Source: JBDHHQ01 sp039586035
GTDB lineage: Bacteria; Gemmatimonadota; Gemmatimonadetes; Longimicrobiales; Gaopeijiaceae
Assembly (NCBI GenBank): GCA_039586035.1
Contig: JBDHLD010000006.1
Coordinates: forward strand, 1 to 64,000
Direction: 5' to 3'
DNA length: 64,000 bases
The number at the start of each line of letters is the position of its first letter. Positions within the stretch are counted from its first letter, which is position 1. Shown here one piece after another: positions 7,928 through 16,616 of this stretch. The notes below the pieces were generated by a model. It saw only the letters and a program-made list of their open reading frames with translations, was not told the origin of the DNA and searched no databases. The translations under genes and the position numbers were made by a program.

Positions 7928-9421
7928 ATGGCATCCGATCCCACCCACACCGACTCCGACGGCTTCCAGGATCTGGAGCTCCCCGATCTGAGCCCGGGGA
8001 GCATGTTCCTGAAATTCGGACCCGGCACGATCCTCATGATGACCGGGATCGGCACCAGCCACCTGGTGACCGCGCCCACCGCGGGGGGACGGTTCGGGTA
8101 CGCGCTCCTCTGGTGCATCCCCATCGCGTACGTGTTCAAGTACTACGGCTTCGAGATGGCCTTCCGGTTCACGAATGCCACCGGGAAGAGCATGATCGAG
8201 GCGTACGCCACGACGAAGGGGAAGTGGTCACTGTGGTACGTGCTGATTACCACATTGCTGCAGTGCGCCGTGGGGCAGGCCGGGCGACTCATCGCGGCGG
8301 CGGCGGTGCTCTACTACCTGTTCAGCGTCCAGGCCGGCTGGCCCGTGTCGCTGACCGCCTACGCCATGGTCCTGGGCGTCGTATCGGTGGTCATCATCCT
8401 CAAGGGGAGGTATCAGGCCCTCGAGGTGGCGGCCAAGGCTCTGGCGCTGATCCTCTTCGTGTCTACCGTGGTCGTCTACCTGGTGGAACCGGCGCCGGCC
8501 GCAGCGGCCGCCCATTTCTTCATCTTCGACACGCCCGAGGGGTCCTGGCTCATCATCGCCGCCTTCCTGGGCCTGTTGCCTACGGGCATGGACGTGTCTC
8601 TACAGGCTTCGGAGTGGGGGAAGGCGAAGAAGGCGGGGTTGTCGAAGATCCGCGACCGCCTCGAGGCCCAGGGGTTGGCTCGACGTTTCGATCCCTTCGA
8701 TCCGGACCCGCAGGCGCTGGCGATTCACGTACCGGCAATCCCCGAGCACGCTCAGGACTACGGACGCCGCTGGTTCACCATCGGCCTGTGGGACTTCCGC
8801 GTGGGACACGTGGTCTCGTTCATCATTGCCACGCTCTTCCTGCTCCTGGCGGCGGTGTGGCTCTACCCGAGCGCGGTCGAGGGCCGTGCGGTCATGGGCG
8901 AGATCGCGGGTATCTTCACGCTCAGCGTCGGTCCCTGGATGATGGTCGTGTTCATGGGGGGCGCGCTGGCGGCCACGTTCTCCACCGCCTTCAACTACTT
9001 CGACGGCTGGCCGCGGATCGTCGGCGCGTGCGCTCGGAACCTGTTCCGCGGGACGGCCCGTCTGCAGGGCACGGATCGCGCGGAGCTCACCGCCGAGCAC
9101 CGCTCGACCTGGTACTCCGAGTACAACCTCTACCGGGCGACGATGATCTACTCGCTGGTGGCGTCCGTGGTGATCATCGCCGGCGTGCCCCGTCCGGTCT
9201 TTCTCGTGCTGGTCGCTTCGGCGCTGGCCTTCTTCATCGCGCCCGTGATCTTCTTCCTCAACCTCTACTATGTGCTTACGATCGTCCCCAGGGAGAACCG
9301 CCACTTCTATCCCGCGGCGTGGGAGCGCGTCTTCGCCTGGGCGAGCCTGGTGGTGTTCACCGGCCTGAGCGCCATCCTGATCTTGGCGCGGATCTTCAAC
9401 GTCACCCTCTTTGGAGCGTGA
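7928..9421 (+). CDS. Nramp-superfamily transporter lacking the DPGN motif
   Basis: A 497-residue membrane protein with about 11 hydrophobic segments. The first one begins KFGPGTILMMTGIGTSHL (residues 29-46), which lines up with the GPG(x)LLMAVGYMDPGNW helix 1 of Nramp metal transporters, but the metal-binding DPGN is replaced by GTSH. The segment LLPTGMDVSLQASEWGKAK sits where helix 6 (MPH motif) would be, also without the canonical Met-Pro-His. It therefore belongs to the Nramp/LeuT-fold group but its substrate is uncertain; it may not carry Mn/Fe. The start is the ATG at 7928; a GTG at 7916 is an alternative. Divergent from the Ser/Thr kinase and followed 6 bases on by a DUF2007 gene. Confidence 0.75.
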   Translation: MASDPTHTDSDGFQDLELPDLSPGSMFLKFGPGTILMMTGIGTSHLVTAPTAGGRFGYALLWCIPIAYVFKYYGFEMAFRFTNATGKSMIEAYATTKGKWSLWYVLITTLLQCAVGQAGRLIAAAAVLYYLFSVQAGWPVSLTAYAMVLGVVSVVIILKGRYQALEVAAKALALILFVSTVVVYLVEPAPAAAAAHFFIFDTPEGSWLIIAAFLGLLPTGMDVSLQASEWGKAKKAGLSKIRDRLEAQGLARRFDPFDPDPQALAIHVPAIPEHAQDYGRRWFTIGLWDFRVGHVVSFIIATLFLLLAAVWLYPSAVEGRAVMGEIAGIFTLSVGPWMMVVFMGGALAATFSTAFNYFDGWPRIVGACARNLFRGTARLQGTDRAELTAEHRSTWYSEYNLYRATMIYSLVASVVIIAGVPRPVFLVLVASALAFFIAPVIFFLNLYYVLTIVPRENRHFYPAAWERVFAWASLVVFTGLSAILILARIFNVTLFGA

Positions 9422-9427
9422 GACAGC

Positions 9428-9709
9428 ATGAGCCAGTCTTTCGAGGACGTCGTTCCCGTCGCCCGTTACAACCTCCGCCACGAAGCCGAGATCGCTCGGG
9501 GATTCCTGGAGGAGGCGGGGATCGAGTCATTCGTCCGGGCGGATGACGGTGGCGGGGCGTTCGGGGTGCCGTTGAGCTACACGATGGACAGCTTCGCCGA
9601 GATCTTCGTGGCGGCCGAGGACGCGGAGAGGGCGCGCGGCATCCTGCGCGACGCTGGATTCGACGGGGCGCAGACGGACGAGGAAGAGGAGACGGAGGAC
9701 CCCAGCTGA
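9428..9709 (+). CDS. DUF2007 small protein
   Basis: A 93-residue soluble protein with the DUF2007 fold pattern: VARYNLRHEAEIARGFLEEAGIESF, then a central loop and the C-terminal EIFVAAEDAERARGILRD. These domains resemble ferredoxin-like ACT/PII shapes and are loosely called putative signal-transducing proteins; no ligand is established. The tail is very acidic (TDEEEETEDPS). It begins 6 bases after the Nramp-like transporter stop and is almost surely in the same transcript, so a role linked to that transporter is possible. Confidence 0.8.
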   Translation: MSQSFEDVVPVARYNLRHEAEIARGFLEEAGIESFVRADDGGGAFGVPLSYTMDSFAEIFVAAEDAERARGILRDAGFDGAQTDEEEETEDPS

Positions 9710-9806
9710 GCGACCGCGGCAAGCGAGGGCTCCGGTCGGCTGGACGGTGCCGGTCGGACTTCCCGGCAGGCACCCTCGGTAGCCACCGGACTTCTGCATC
9801 ACCACA

Positions 9807-10778
9807 CTAATAGGCGCCCGCCACCCTGGCGCGCTGCTGGACCAGGGCCAGCACCGTGTCGATGGTCGGGGTCTCCACCCCCACCAGCCTGCCCATCTCC
9901 TGGACCGCCGTCACGAGCGCGTCGATCTCCATGGGACGGCCCCGCTCCAGATCCTGGAGCATGGAGGTACGATGGGACCCGACGGCGGCAGCCCCCTCGA
10001 TGCGGCGGTCGACGTCCACCGCGAAGCGCACGCCCAGCTTCTCGCCGATGGCTTGGGCTTCCACCATCATGGCTCGGGCCACGGCCCGGGTGCCGGCATC
10101 GGTCGCCACCACGTCCAACGTCTCGAGCGTCAGCGCGCTGATGGGGTTGAAGGACAGATTCCCCCACAGCTTGACCCAGATCTCGTCGCGGACGCGACGC
10201 ACGGGTGCCCGGAGCCCAGCCGCGATGAACGCCTGTGCCAACCGCCTCACCCGCTCGCTCTTCTCGCCGTTGGGCTCGCCCAGCGTGAACCGGTTGCCCT
10301 CGATGTGGCGGATCACCCCGGGCTCGACGACCTCGGCGGCCGGGTAGACCACGCAGCCGAGCACGCGCTCGGGTCCGATCTTGTCCCATTGGGAGCCGTC
10401 GGGGTCGACGGAGTCGAGCCGTCGTCCCTCCCATGGCCCGGCCAGTCCGTAGAAGTACCACCACGGCACGCCGTTCACTGCCCAAACCACAACGGAGTCC
10501 GGGCCGAGCAGTGGCTGCAGGGCGTCCGTGATGGCAGGCACGGAGTGGGCCTTGAGCGTGACGATCACGTAGTCCTGCGGCCCGGCCTCGGAGGGGTCGT
10601 CGGTCGCGTGGGGCCGGGCCACCCGTTCCTCGCCGTCGATGAGGAGGCGGACCCCGCGTGCGCGCAGGGCGGCCAGGTGGGGGCCCCGGGCGATCAGCGT
10701 CACGTCCTGACCGGCCAGCGCCAGCTGACATCCCAGGTAGCCGCCGATGGCACCGGCGCCATACACGCAGATTCTCAT
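9807..10778 (-). CDS. Ketopantoate reductase-like oxidoreductase (ApbA/PanE family)
   Basis: A 323-residue NAD(P)H-dependent reductase. It opens with the Rossmann loop GAGAIGG at 7-13, continues with VTLKAHS (the conserved Lys region after the cofactor domain) and has the C-terminal helical domain with IWVKLWGNLSFNPISAL, which carries the Lys and Asn expected at the active site. Canonical PanE reduces 2-dehydropantoate to pantoate for coenzyme A synthesis, but paralogues act on other 2-keto acids. The gene overlaps the stop of an acyl-CoA-ligase-type gene by ATGA and no other pan gene is near, so a degradative or modifying role is as likely as pantothenate synthesis. The start at 10778 is set by that overlap and by the Rossmann motif. 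Confidence 0.85.
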   Translation of the reverse strand: MRICVYGAGAIGGYLGCQLALAGQDVTLIARGPHLAALRARGVRLLIDGEERVARPHATDDPSEAGPQDYVIVTLKAHSVPAITDALQPLLGPDSVVVWAVNGVPWWYFYGLAGPWEGRRLDSVDPDGSQWDKIGPERVLGCVVYPAAEVVEPGVIRHIEGNRFTLGEPNGEKSERVRRLAQAFIAAGLRAPVRRVRDEIWVKLWGNLSFNPISALTLETLDVVATDAGTRAVARAMMVEAQAIGEKLGVRFAVDVDRRIEGAAAVGSHRTSMLQDLERGRPMEIDALVTAVQEMGRLVGVETPTIDTVLALVQQRARVAGAY

Positions 10779-12298
10779 CCGGTGAGTCCCAGCTTCTCCG
10801 CCAGGCCGATGCGCCGGAGCTTGCCGGTCGGCCCCTTGGGGATCTCGTCCATGATCAGGACCTTGCGGGGCACCTTGAAGTCCGCGAGGCGGCGAGCCGC
10901 GAACTGACGGATCTCCGCGGGCCTGGCCTGCGCCCCCTCCACGAGGACGACCGCGGCGGCGACCTCCTCGCCGAGCTTCGGATGGGGCACCGCGAAGGTC
11001 ACCACCTGGTGGACCGCGGGGTGGTCCATCAGAACCTCGTCGACCTCCTTGGGCGAGATCTTCTCTCCGCCCCGGTTGATGATCTCCTTGAGTCGGCCGG
11101 TGATCGTCACGTATCGGTCGTCGTCCATCACGCCCTGGTCCCCGGTGCGAAACCAGCCGGCGGTGAAGCTGGCGGCATTGGCTTCCGGGTTGTTCTCGTA
11201 GCCGGGCGTCACGTTCGGACCGCGGATCACGATCTCGCCGACCTGCCCGGGCTCGAGAAGGACACCGTCCCTGTCCATGACCGCCACCTCGGGGCCCGCC
11301 GCGGGCCCGACGGTTCCGGGCTTCCGCTGCGCTGGCGGAAGCGGGTTGCACGTCATCTGGTGCGAGGCCTCAGTCATGGCGTAAGCCTCCACCACCGGCA
11401 CCTCGAAACGCTCTTCCAGCGCGGCCATGACCTGAGGCGGTAGCGAGGAGGATGAGGAACGGATGAGCCGGAGGGGCGCGGCCCGGATCACGTCCAAATT
11501 GCGGCCCGCCCGCGCCAGGACGGCCTGGTGCATCGTCGGGACGGCGGAATACCACGTGGGCGCCGCCTCCTGCATCCACGAAAAGAACTCGAAGGCGTTG
11601 AAGCCCGGGGTGCAGAATACCGACGCCCCGGCGCGCATGGACGAGAGAACCGGTGCCATGAGGCCGTGGATGTGGAACAACGGCATCACGTTGAGGCAGC
11701 GGTCGTCCGGGCTGAGTCGCAGCGTGCCCGCGATGTTGCCGGCCGACGCGCAGACGTTGCTGTGGAGCAGGGGCACGATCTTGGGCCGGGAGGTGGTGCC
11801 CGAGGTATGGAGCACGAGAGCCACGTCGTCAGGGCGGGCCGGACCTCCGGAGGGCGACGGGTCCGCGTAGCCGCCGCTGAGCTCGAACGAGCCTGCCGGG
11901 GCTCCCTCGGGCACACCGAGTCGCAGCAGGTTGATGCCCAACTCCTCGGCAGATTCGATCGCCGGGGAGTCGCTGCCCTCCATCACGACAAGGGCGCGGG
12001 CCCCCAGGTCCCTCAGATAGAAGTCGAACTCGGGCTTTCGGTACTGGGGATTCAACGGCGCGGTGGTGGCCGCCGATGCGATGGACAGGAAGGCCGAGGC
12101 CATTTCGGGGCCGTTGGGTAGGACGATGGCCACCCGGTCCTCGCGACCGATGCCCCGGAGGTTGAGAGACCCGACCGTTTGGTCGACGTGCTCCCGGAGG
12201 CGCCCGTAGGTCATGGGCGGTCGACCCGGGGCGGAGATCGCCGGGCGCGAGGCGTCGGCGTGATCGAGCAGCGTTCGTATGGTCTGGGGTCCGGCCAT
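10775..12298 (-). CDS. AMP-dependent acyl-CoA synthetase/ligase
   Basis: A 507-residue ANL-superfamily enzyme with the full motif set: the P-loop-like VLHTSGTTSRPKIVPL, an aromatic-rich substrate region, VEAYAMTEASH (A5), the TGDQG motif (A7), GRLKEIINRGGEKISP (A8 hinge) and the catalytic-lysine end PKGPTGKLRR (A10). It should adenylate a carboxylic acid and pass it to coenzyme A. The acid is not evident; the pocket sequence is closest in style to the plant/fungal oxalyl- or 4-coumaroyl-CoA-ligase-like branch, which is a weak impression only. It is the first gene of a two-gene unit with the PanE-like reductase. Confidence 0.88.
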   Translation of the reverse strand: MAGPQTIRTLLDHADASRPAISAPGRPPMTYGRLREHVDQTVGSLNLRGIGREDRVAIVLPNGPEMASAFLSIASAATTAPLNPQYRKPEFDFYLRDLGARALVVMEGSDSPAIESAEELGINLLRLGVPEGAPAGSFELSGGYADPSPSGGPARPDDVALVLHTSGTTSRPKIVPLLHSNVCASAGNIAGTLRLSPDDRCLNVMPLFHIHGLMAPVLSSMRAGASVFCTPGFNAFEFFSWMQEAAPTWYSAVPTMHQAVLARAGRNLDVIRAAPLRLIRSSSSSLPPQVMAALEERFEVPVVEAYAMTEASHQMTCNPLPPAQRKPGTVGPAAGPEVAVMDRDGVLLEPGQVGEIVIRGPNVTPGYENNPEANAASFTAGWFRTGDQGVMDDDRYVTITGRLKEIINRGGEKISPKEVDEVLMDHPAVHQVVTFAVPHPKLGEEVAAAVVLVEGAQARPAEIRQFAARRLADFKVPRKVLIMDEIPKGPTGKLRRIGLAEKLGLTG

Positions 12299-12310
12299 GG
12301 GAATCGTTCC

Positions 12311-13168
12311 TCAGCGGGGCCAGGGCCGGGCTTCCGCCCGGTCGGCGTACTCGGTTCGCTCCTCCTCGGCGATGACCTTCCGCCCGACGAGGTCGTAGGA
12401 ATCACCCGAAGCCAACAGGAAGAAGCGACCGTGATCGCCGATCATCCGTTCGGCGTCGTAGATGGCCACGAAGGACTGCCCGATGACATCGAACCGGTCA
12501 CCCCGCACGACGATGGCGGTGTTCTCGTCGATGCCGATGCCCAGGAGCTCGGGTCGGGCCTCGATGACCTCGATCAGGTCGAACTGCCGGTTTCGCTTCA
12601 GGAGGTGCTGGTCGATGGCCGTGTTCGCCAGGAAGCCGAACCCCACCTCGTGGTCGCCCATCATGATCGTGTTGGTGCGGGTGTCTCCCCGGACCAGATA
12701 GGACCCCTGGATGGTGGCTCCCGCCGACGACCCACCGATGACGCCGCCTCGCTCGAGCACGCCCTGAAGAGCCTCCTCCGTCCTGGTGCCCAGATAGGCG
12801 TCGGCCAACCGCCACTGACGGCCTCCCGTGAGCCAGACCCCTCCGGCAGCCAGAATGGGCCGGACGAACGCCTCGGTGTCGGCCTCGGACCGATCGCGCG
12901 TGTGGACGACCGTGAGATCGTGGGCCCCCTGGTCTCGGAACAGGTCGAGACGGCGGTAGGATCGATCGTAGTGGTCGGCCTCACCGGCGGTGGGGATGAC
13001 GACGATGGGGGCCTCGGGCCCGCCAGCCAGCTCGATGAACCGCTGCACGATGAGTGGATCTGACAGCGCGCCGCCCACGACCACCAGCGCCCCTTTGGCG
13101 GGCCCCACCTCCTGAGCGGGCGCAGGAAGGGCGATGAGGCAGAGCGGGAGAAGAATCAAGCGTCGCAT
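12311..13168 (-). CDS. Secreted cyanophycinase-like S51 peptidase
   Basis: A 285-residue protein with a signal peptide (RRLILLPLCLIALPAPAQ, cut near residue 19). The mature part is an S51-family hydrolase: GVWLTGGRQWRL (residues 110-121), the nucleophile elbow GGSSAGA with Ser148, DQHLLKRNRQ and the late GIGIDENTA motif. Cyanophycinases cut the aspartate-arginine storage polymer cyanophycin into dipeptides; exported members degrade external polymer or act on other beta-aspartyl peptides. No cyanophycin synthetase is in the window. It lies 12 bases upstream of the acyl-CoA ligase gene on the same strand. The arginine-deiminase-like gene at 368-1276 could in principle use released arginine, but they are not linked. 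Confidence 0.88.
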   Translation of the reverse strand: MRRLILLPLCLIALPAPAQEVGPAKGALVVVGGALSDPLIVQRFIELAGGPEAPIVVIPTAGEADHYDRSYRRLDLFRDQGAHDLTVVHTRDRSEADTEAFVRPILAAGGVWLTGGRQWRLADAYLGTRTEEALQGVLERGGVIGGSSAGATIQGSYLVRGDTRTNTIMMGDHEVGFGFLANTAIDQHLLKRNRQFDLIEVIEARPELLGIGIDENTAIVVRGDRFDVIGQSFVAIYDAERMIGDHGRFFLLASGDSYDLVGRKVIAEEERTEYADRAEARPWPR

Positions 13169-13365
13169 GGGAGCTCGTGCTGTGGAAGGTCAGTGATCGT
13201 CCGGCCGAGGCCGCTCTGAAGGGGCCGGCGGGGGATGATCGTCATGGGGTTCGCGTTAGGGTAGCATGAGGTCGGACCCGCGCCAATCCGCGGGGGTTTC
13301 ATGGTTTGGTGGGGCCCAGCGGGCCCGGCCGTCGTCAGCGACGCGTCCAGCCTGGAACGACACGC

Positions 13366-14784
13366 ATGAAGGTCGACACGACGAATGGAGGGCTCCGGCC
13401 GCGGGTGGTCGTGGTGGGTGGAGGATTCGGGGGGTTGGCGGCGGCCCGCGCGCTGCGGCGAGCCCACGCGGACGTGATCCTCTTCGACCGGCACAACCAC
13501 CACCTCTTCCAGCCCCTCCTCTACCAGGTGGCCACCGCGGCGCTGTCTCCCGGCAACATCGCCGCGCCGATCCGGCGCATCCTGAGCCGTCAGCGGAATG
13601 CGCAGGTGGTGCTGGCCAGGGTGACCGACGTGGACGTGGAGGCCCGCACCGTCAGCCTCGGCGAGCACCGCTACGCGTACGACTACCTGATCCTCGCCGC
13701 CGGAGCCGTGACCAACTACTTCGGAAACGAGGACTGGGCGGACGTGGCGCCGGGCCTGAAGACCGTGACCGAGGCTCTGGACGTCCGGAGCCGCCTGCTG
13801 CTCGCCTTCGAGCAGGCCGAGATCGAGGCGGACGCCGCGGCCCGCCGGGCAGCGCTGACCTTCGCCATCGTGGGCGCCGGGCCGACCGGGGTCGAGATGG
13901 CGGGAGCCCTGGCCGAGATCGCTCGCACGACGTTGCGCCGGGACTTCCGCAACATCGACACGGGCGCCGTGCGCGTGATCCTCCTGGACGCCGATGACCA
14001 GGTCCTGCCGGCCTATCCCGCAGAGCTTTCCGAGCGGGCCGCCGCCGACCTGAGGCGGATGGGCGTCGAGCTGATGCTGGGCACCCAGGTGACCGATGTC
14101 GACGCGGGAGGACTGACGGTGGCGGGCGGCTCGGGGCGAGAGCGCATCGAGGCCAACAACGTCATCTGGGCGGCAGGGGTTCGAGCCGCGGCCATCGGCG
14201 GGCGGTTGGGCGTGGAGACCGACCGGCTCGGACGGGTGGTCGTGGGAGACGACCTGGCCATCCCCGGGCACCCGGAGGTGTTCGTCGTAGGCGATCTGGC
14301 GCACCGCATCGATGAAGCGACGGGTCGACCGGTCCCCGGGGTCGCCCAGGGCGCGATTCAGATGGGGCGATTCGCCGGCGAGGTCGTGGCGGCGGAGCTC
14401 CGCGCCCTCGGCCGAGGCGCCACCCCGCCGCCCAGGGGGAGCTTCTCCTACAACGACAAGGGCTCGATGGCGACGATCGGTCGGAACAGCGCCGTAGCGG
14501 AGGTCGGCAGGCTCCGGTTCGGAGGCGTGCTCGCCTGGCTCGCCTGGGCGCTGATCCACGTGTTCTTCCTCATCGGATTCCGGCGCCGCTTCCTCGTGAT
14601 GGCCGAGTGGGTCTGGATGTACGTCACCTACGGACGGGGGGTTCGGCTGATCACGGGGGCGAACCGTCTGCCCCGCCCGGTCCGGCCACCTCCCGACCCT
14701 CGGCTCGCATCACTCCCACTCGATGGTCCCGGGGGGCTTGGAGGTGAGGTCGAGGGCGAGGGCGCCCACGCCGGGCAGGGATAG
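13366..14784 (+). CDS. ndh: Type II NADH:quinone oxidoreductase
   Basis: A 472-residue single-subunit NDH-2. The first nucleotide fold has VVVVGGGFGGLAAARAL, the substrate loop HNHHLFQPLLYQVATAAL is the classic NDH-2 signature, the second fold has FAIVGAGPTGVEMAGAL, and FVVGDLAH plus GVAQGAIQMG close the FAD site. The C-terminal part has ALIHVFFLIGFRRRFLVMAEW, a membrane-binding amphipathic region seen in NDH-2. It passes electrons from NADH to quinone without pumping protons, feeding terminal oxidases such as the cbb3 enzyme encoded at 20.6-27.6 kb. The start at 13366 leaves 10 residues before the first Rossmann strand. Its 3' end overlaps the convergent guaA gene by 75 bases. Confidence 0.93.
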   Translation: MKVDTTNGGLRPRVVVVGGGFGGLAAARALRRAHADVILFDRHNHHLFQPLLYQVATAALSPGNIAAPIRRILSRQRNAQVVLARVTDVDVEARTVSLGEHRYAYDYLILAAGAVTNYFGNEDWADVAPGLKTVTEALDVRSRLLLAFEQAEIEADAAARRAALTFAIVGAGPTGVEMAGALAEIARTTLRRDFRNIDTGAVRVILLDADDQVLPAYPAELSERAAADLRRMGVELMLGTQVTDVDAGGLTVAGGSGRERIEANNVIWAAGVRAAAIGGRLGVETDRLGRVVVGDDLAIPGHPEVFVVGDLAHRIDEATGRPVPGVAQGAIQMGRFAGEVVAAELRALGRGATPPPRGSFSYNDKGSMATIGRNSAVAEVGRLRFGGVLAWLAWALIHVFFLIGFRRRFLVMAEWVWMYVTYGRGVRLITGANRLPRPVRPPPDPRLASLPLDGPGGLGGEVEGEGAHAGQG

Positions 14785-16530
14785 GACGTCTCGCCGGAGC
14801 TCGTCGAGGACCGCGTCCGGCAGCTCCACGGGGGACGCCGTCATGGCACGGGCCGAGCGGACCGGTCGGATCACGACCATCTCGCCGGGTGACCGGTCGA
14901 ACGTCACCGGCACCAGCACCGTGGGACATTGCCAGATGCGGTCGTAGAGGCCATGGCGTTCCAGCGCGGACATGACCAGGTGATCGGCCTCGCGCAGAAC
15001 TTCGAGGCGAGCTCGCGTCACCGTGGCGGCTACCGGCCGGGCCTCTGCCGGGTGATCGGGGCCCAGGTTCCACACGCACCGGTTCACGCCCGGCACGTCG
15101 GCCGTAATCACCGAGGTCGCATCCAGCAGGGCGCTCCACGACGAGGCACCACTGAGCAGGACCGGGTGCTCGTAGGCCCGCAGGTCGGCCTTTACGCCGA
15201 CCGACCGGATCGGCAGCGCCAGGGCGGACAGGCCCAGCTCGGGGGCGAGTCGCGCCAGGGCGGGCTCCAGTGCGTCGAATCCGGCGCGGTCGGGCACGCC
15301 GTCGGAGCAGAGCAGGCGCACCCCCAGCCCCGGCCCCGGGAACGGGTGCCGCCAGACGGCCTCGTGGGGGAGCCCGAGGCGTTCCCCCAGCTCCCGCACC
15401 TCCACCTTGTACAGCTCGGCCAGGGGCTCCACCACTTTGCCGTCCTCGATCATCCGTTCGATGACGGGCACGCGGTTGTGGTGGGTCTTGATGGTGTCTG
15501 ACCTGCGCGTGCCCCCGGTCTCGATCGTGTCCGGGTAGATGGTGCCCTGTCCCAGCAGATGCTCCTCGACCCCAAGGCGCGCCGCCTCGCTCTGAAACAC
15601 ACGGACGAAGGTCTCGCCGATGGCGCGCCGCTTCGCCTCCGGATCGACGAGGCCCTCCAGGGCCTCCAGAAACGTGTCGCTGGCGTCCACGAAGTGCAGG
15701 CCTTCGTCCAGGCCCAGGGCGGCGAAGCGGGCCAGCACCTCCCGGCTCTCGTCCTTGCGCATGAGGCCGTTGTCGATATGCAGGAGGTGTAGGCGCTCGG
15801 AGCCCAGGGCGTCACCGAGAACCGCGGCCGCGACCGTGGAGTCCACGCCCCCGGAAGCCAGTAGGAACACGGACTGGCCGTCGACCTGCTGCCGGAGCGT
15901 CGCTCGCTGCTCCTCCATGTAGGCGTCGAGGCTCCACGTGGGGCGGCAGCCGCAGATCTCGAGCACGAAGTTGGCGATCATGGTGTCGCCGCCGAGCGTG
16001 CTGTCGACCTCCGGGTGGAACTGGAAGCCGTAGCGCCGGAGGGAGTCGGAGCCGATGGCGGCGAAGCGATTGGCCTCCCGGCTACCGCTGGTCACGGTGA
16101 ATCCCAGCTCCCGGAACCCGGGGCCCACGGCGACCACGGAATCGAAGTGGCTCATCCACACCTGCTCCACCGCGGCCAGGCCCCGGAAGAGCGGATGGGG
16201 GTCGGTCACGTGAAGCTCGGCCGGACCCCACTCTCGACCGCCGTGGACCACCTCGCCCCCGTAGTGCTTCGCGATCTCCTGGTGCCCGAAGCAGAACCCC
16301 GCAATGGGCACGTCCAGGTCGTAGATCTCCTTCGTATACGACGAGTCCTCGCCGTGGGACGAGAGGCTGGGGCTGCCAGAAATGATGATTCCGCGATACG
16401 GCGCGAACGCCTCGAGGGGGTCCTCCGGCTGGCGGATCTCGGCCAGCACCCCGTGCCGGCGGACCTTGGTCGCGATGAGGTGGGCGTACTGCCCGCCGAA
16501 GTCGATGACAGCGATGGCGTCGTGGTTCAT
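14710..16530 (-). CDS. guaA: GMP synthase (glutamine-hydrolysing)
   Basis: A 606-residue enzyme that converts XMP to GMP with ATP and glutamine. The glutaminase half has the nucleophile Cys80 in GFCFGHQ and the His172/Glu174 pair in FQFHPEVDST. The ATP pyrophosphatase half has the PP-loop SGGVDST at 226-232, then RRSDTIKTHHNR and WRHPFPGPGLGVRLL, and the C-terminus ends in the typical KPPGTIEWE. It is about 80 residues longer than the usual bacterial protein (about 525), with extra sequence in the C-terminal dimerisation part, more like the longer eukaryotic-type form. Upstream on the same strand lie a PfkB kinase and a nucleoside transporter, which fits a purine salvage and synthesis block. 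The start at 16530 was chosen by alignment with the family N-terminus. Confidence 0.96.
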   Translation of the reverse strand: MNHDAIAVIDFGGQYAHLIATKVRRHGVLAEIRQPEDPLEAFAPYRGIIISGSPSLSSHGEDSSYTKEIYDLDVPIAGFCFGHQEIAKHYGGEVVHGGREWGPAELHVTDPHPLFRGLAAVEQVWMSHFDSVVAVGPGFRELGFTVTSGSREANRFAAIGSDSLRRYGFQFHPEVDSTLGGDTMIANFVLEICGCRPTWSLDAYMEEQRATLRQQVDGQSVFLLASGGVDSTVAAAVLGDALGSERLHLLHIDNGLMRKDESREVLARFAALGLDEGLHFVDASDTFLEALEGLVDPEAKRRAIGETFVRVFQSEAARLGVEEHLLGQGTIYPDTIETGGTRRSDTIKTHHNRVPVIERMIEDGKVVEPLAELYKVEVRELGERLGLPHEAVWRHPFPGPGLGVRLLCSDGVPDRAGFDALEPALARLAPELGLSALALPIRSVGVKADLRAYEHPVLLSGASSWSALLDATSVITADVPGVNRCVWNLGPDHPAEARPVAATVTRARLEVLREADHLVMSALERHGLYDRIWQCPTVLVPVTFDRSPGEMVVIRPVRSARAMTASPVELPDAVLDELRRDVLSLPGVGALALDLTSKPPGTIEWE

Positions 16531-16616
16531 CGATGGCCGGGTTGGGGGGTTCGCGTTGGACGTGCGATTCCGCCCGCTGAACCGGCAGGCGGTGCCTCTG
16601 TGACGAGACCCGGAAG

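Noticed and set aside
6844..9546. 900-codon open frame on the plus strand across the kinase and transporter genes
   Set aside because: It crosses two well-supported genes, has low-complexity Arg/Gly/His composition and no family resemblance.
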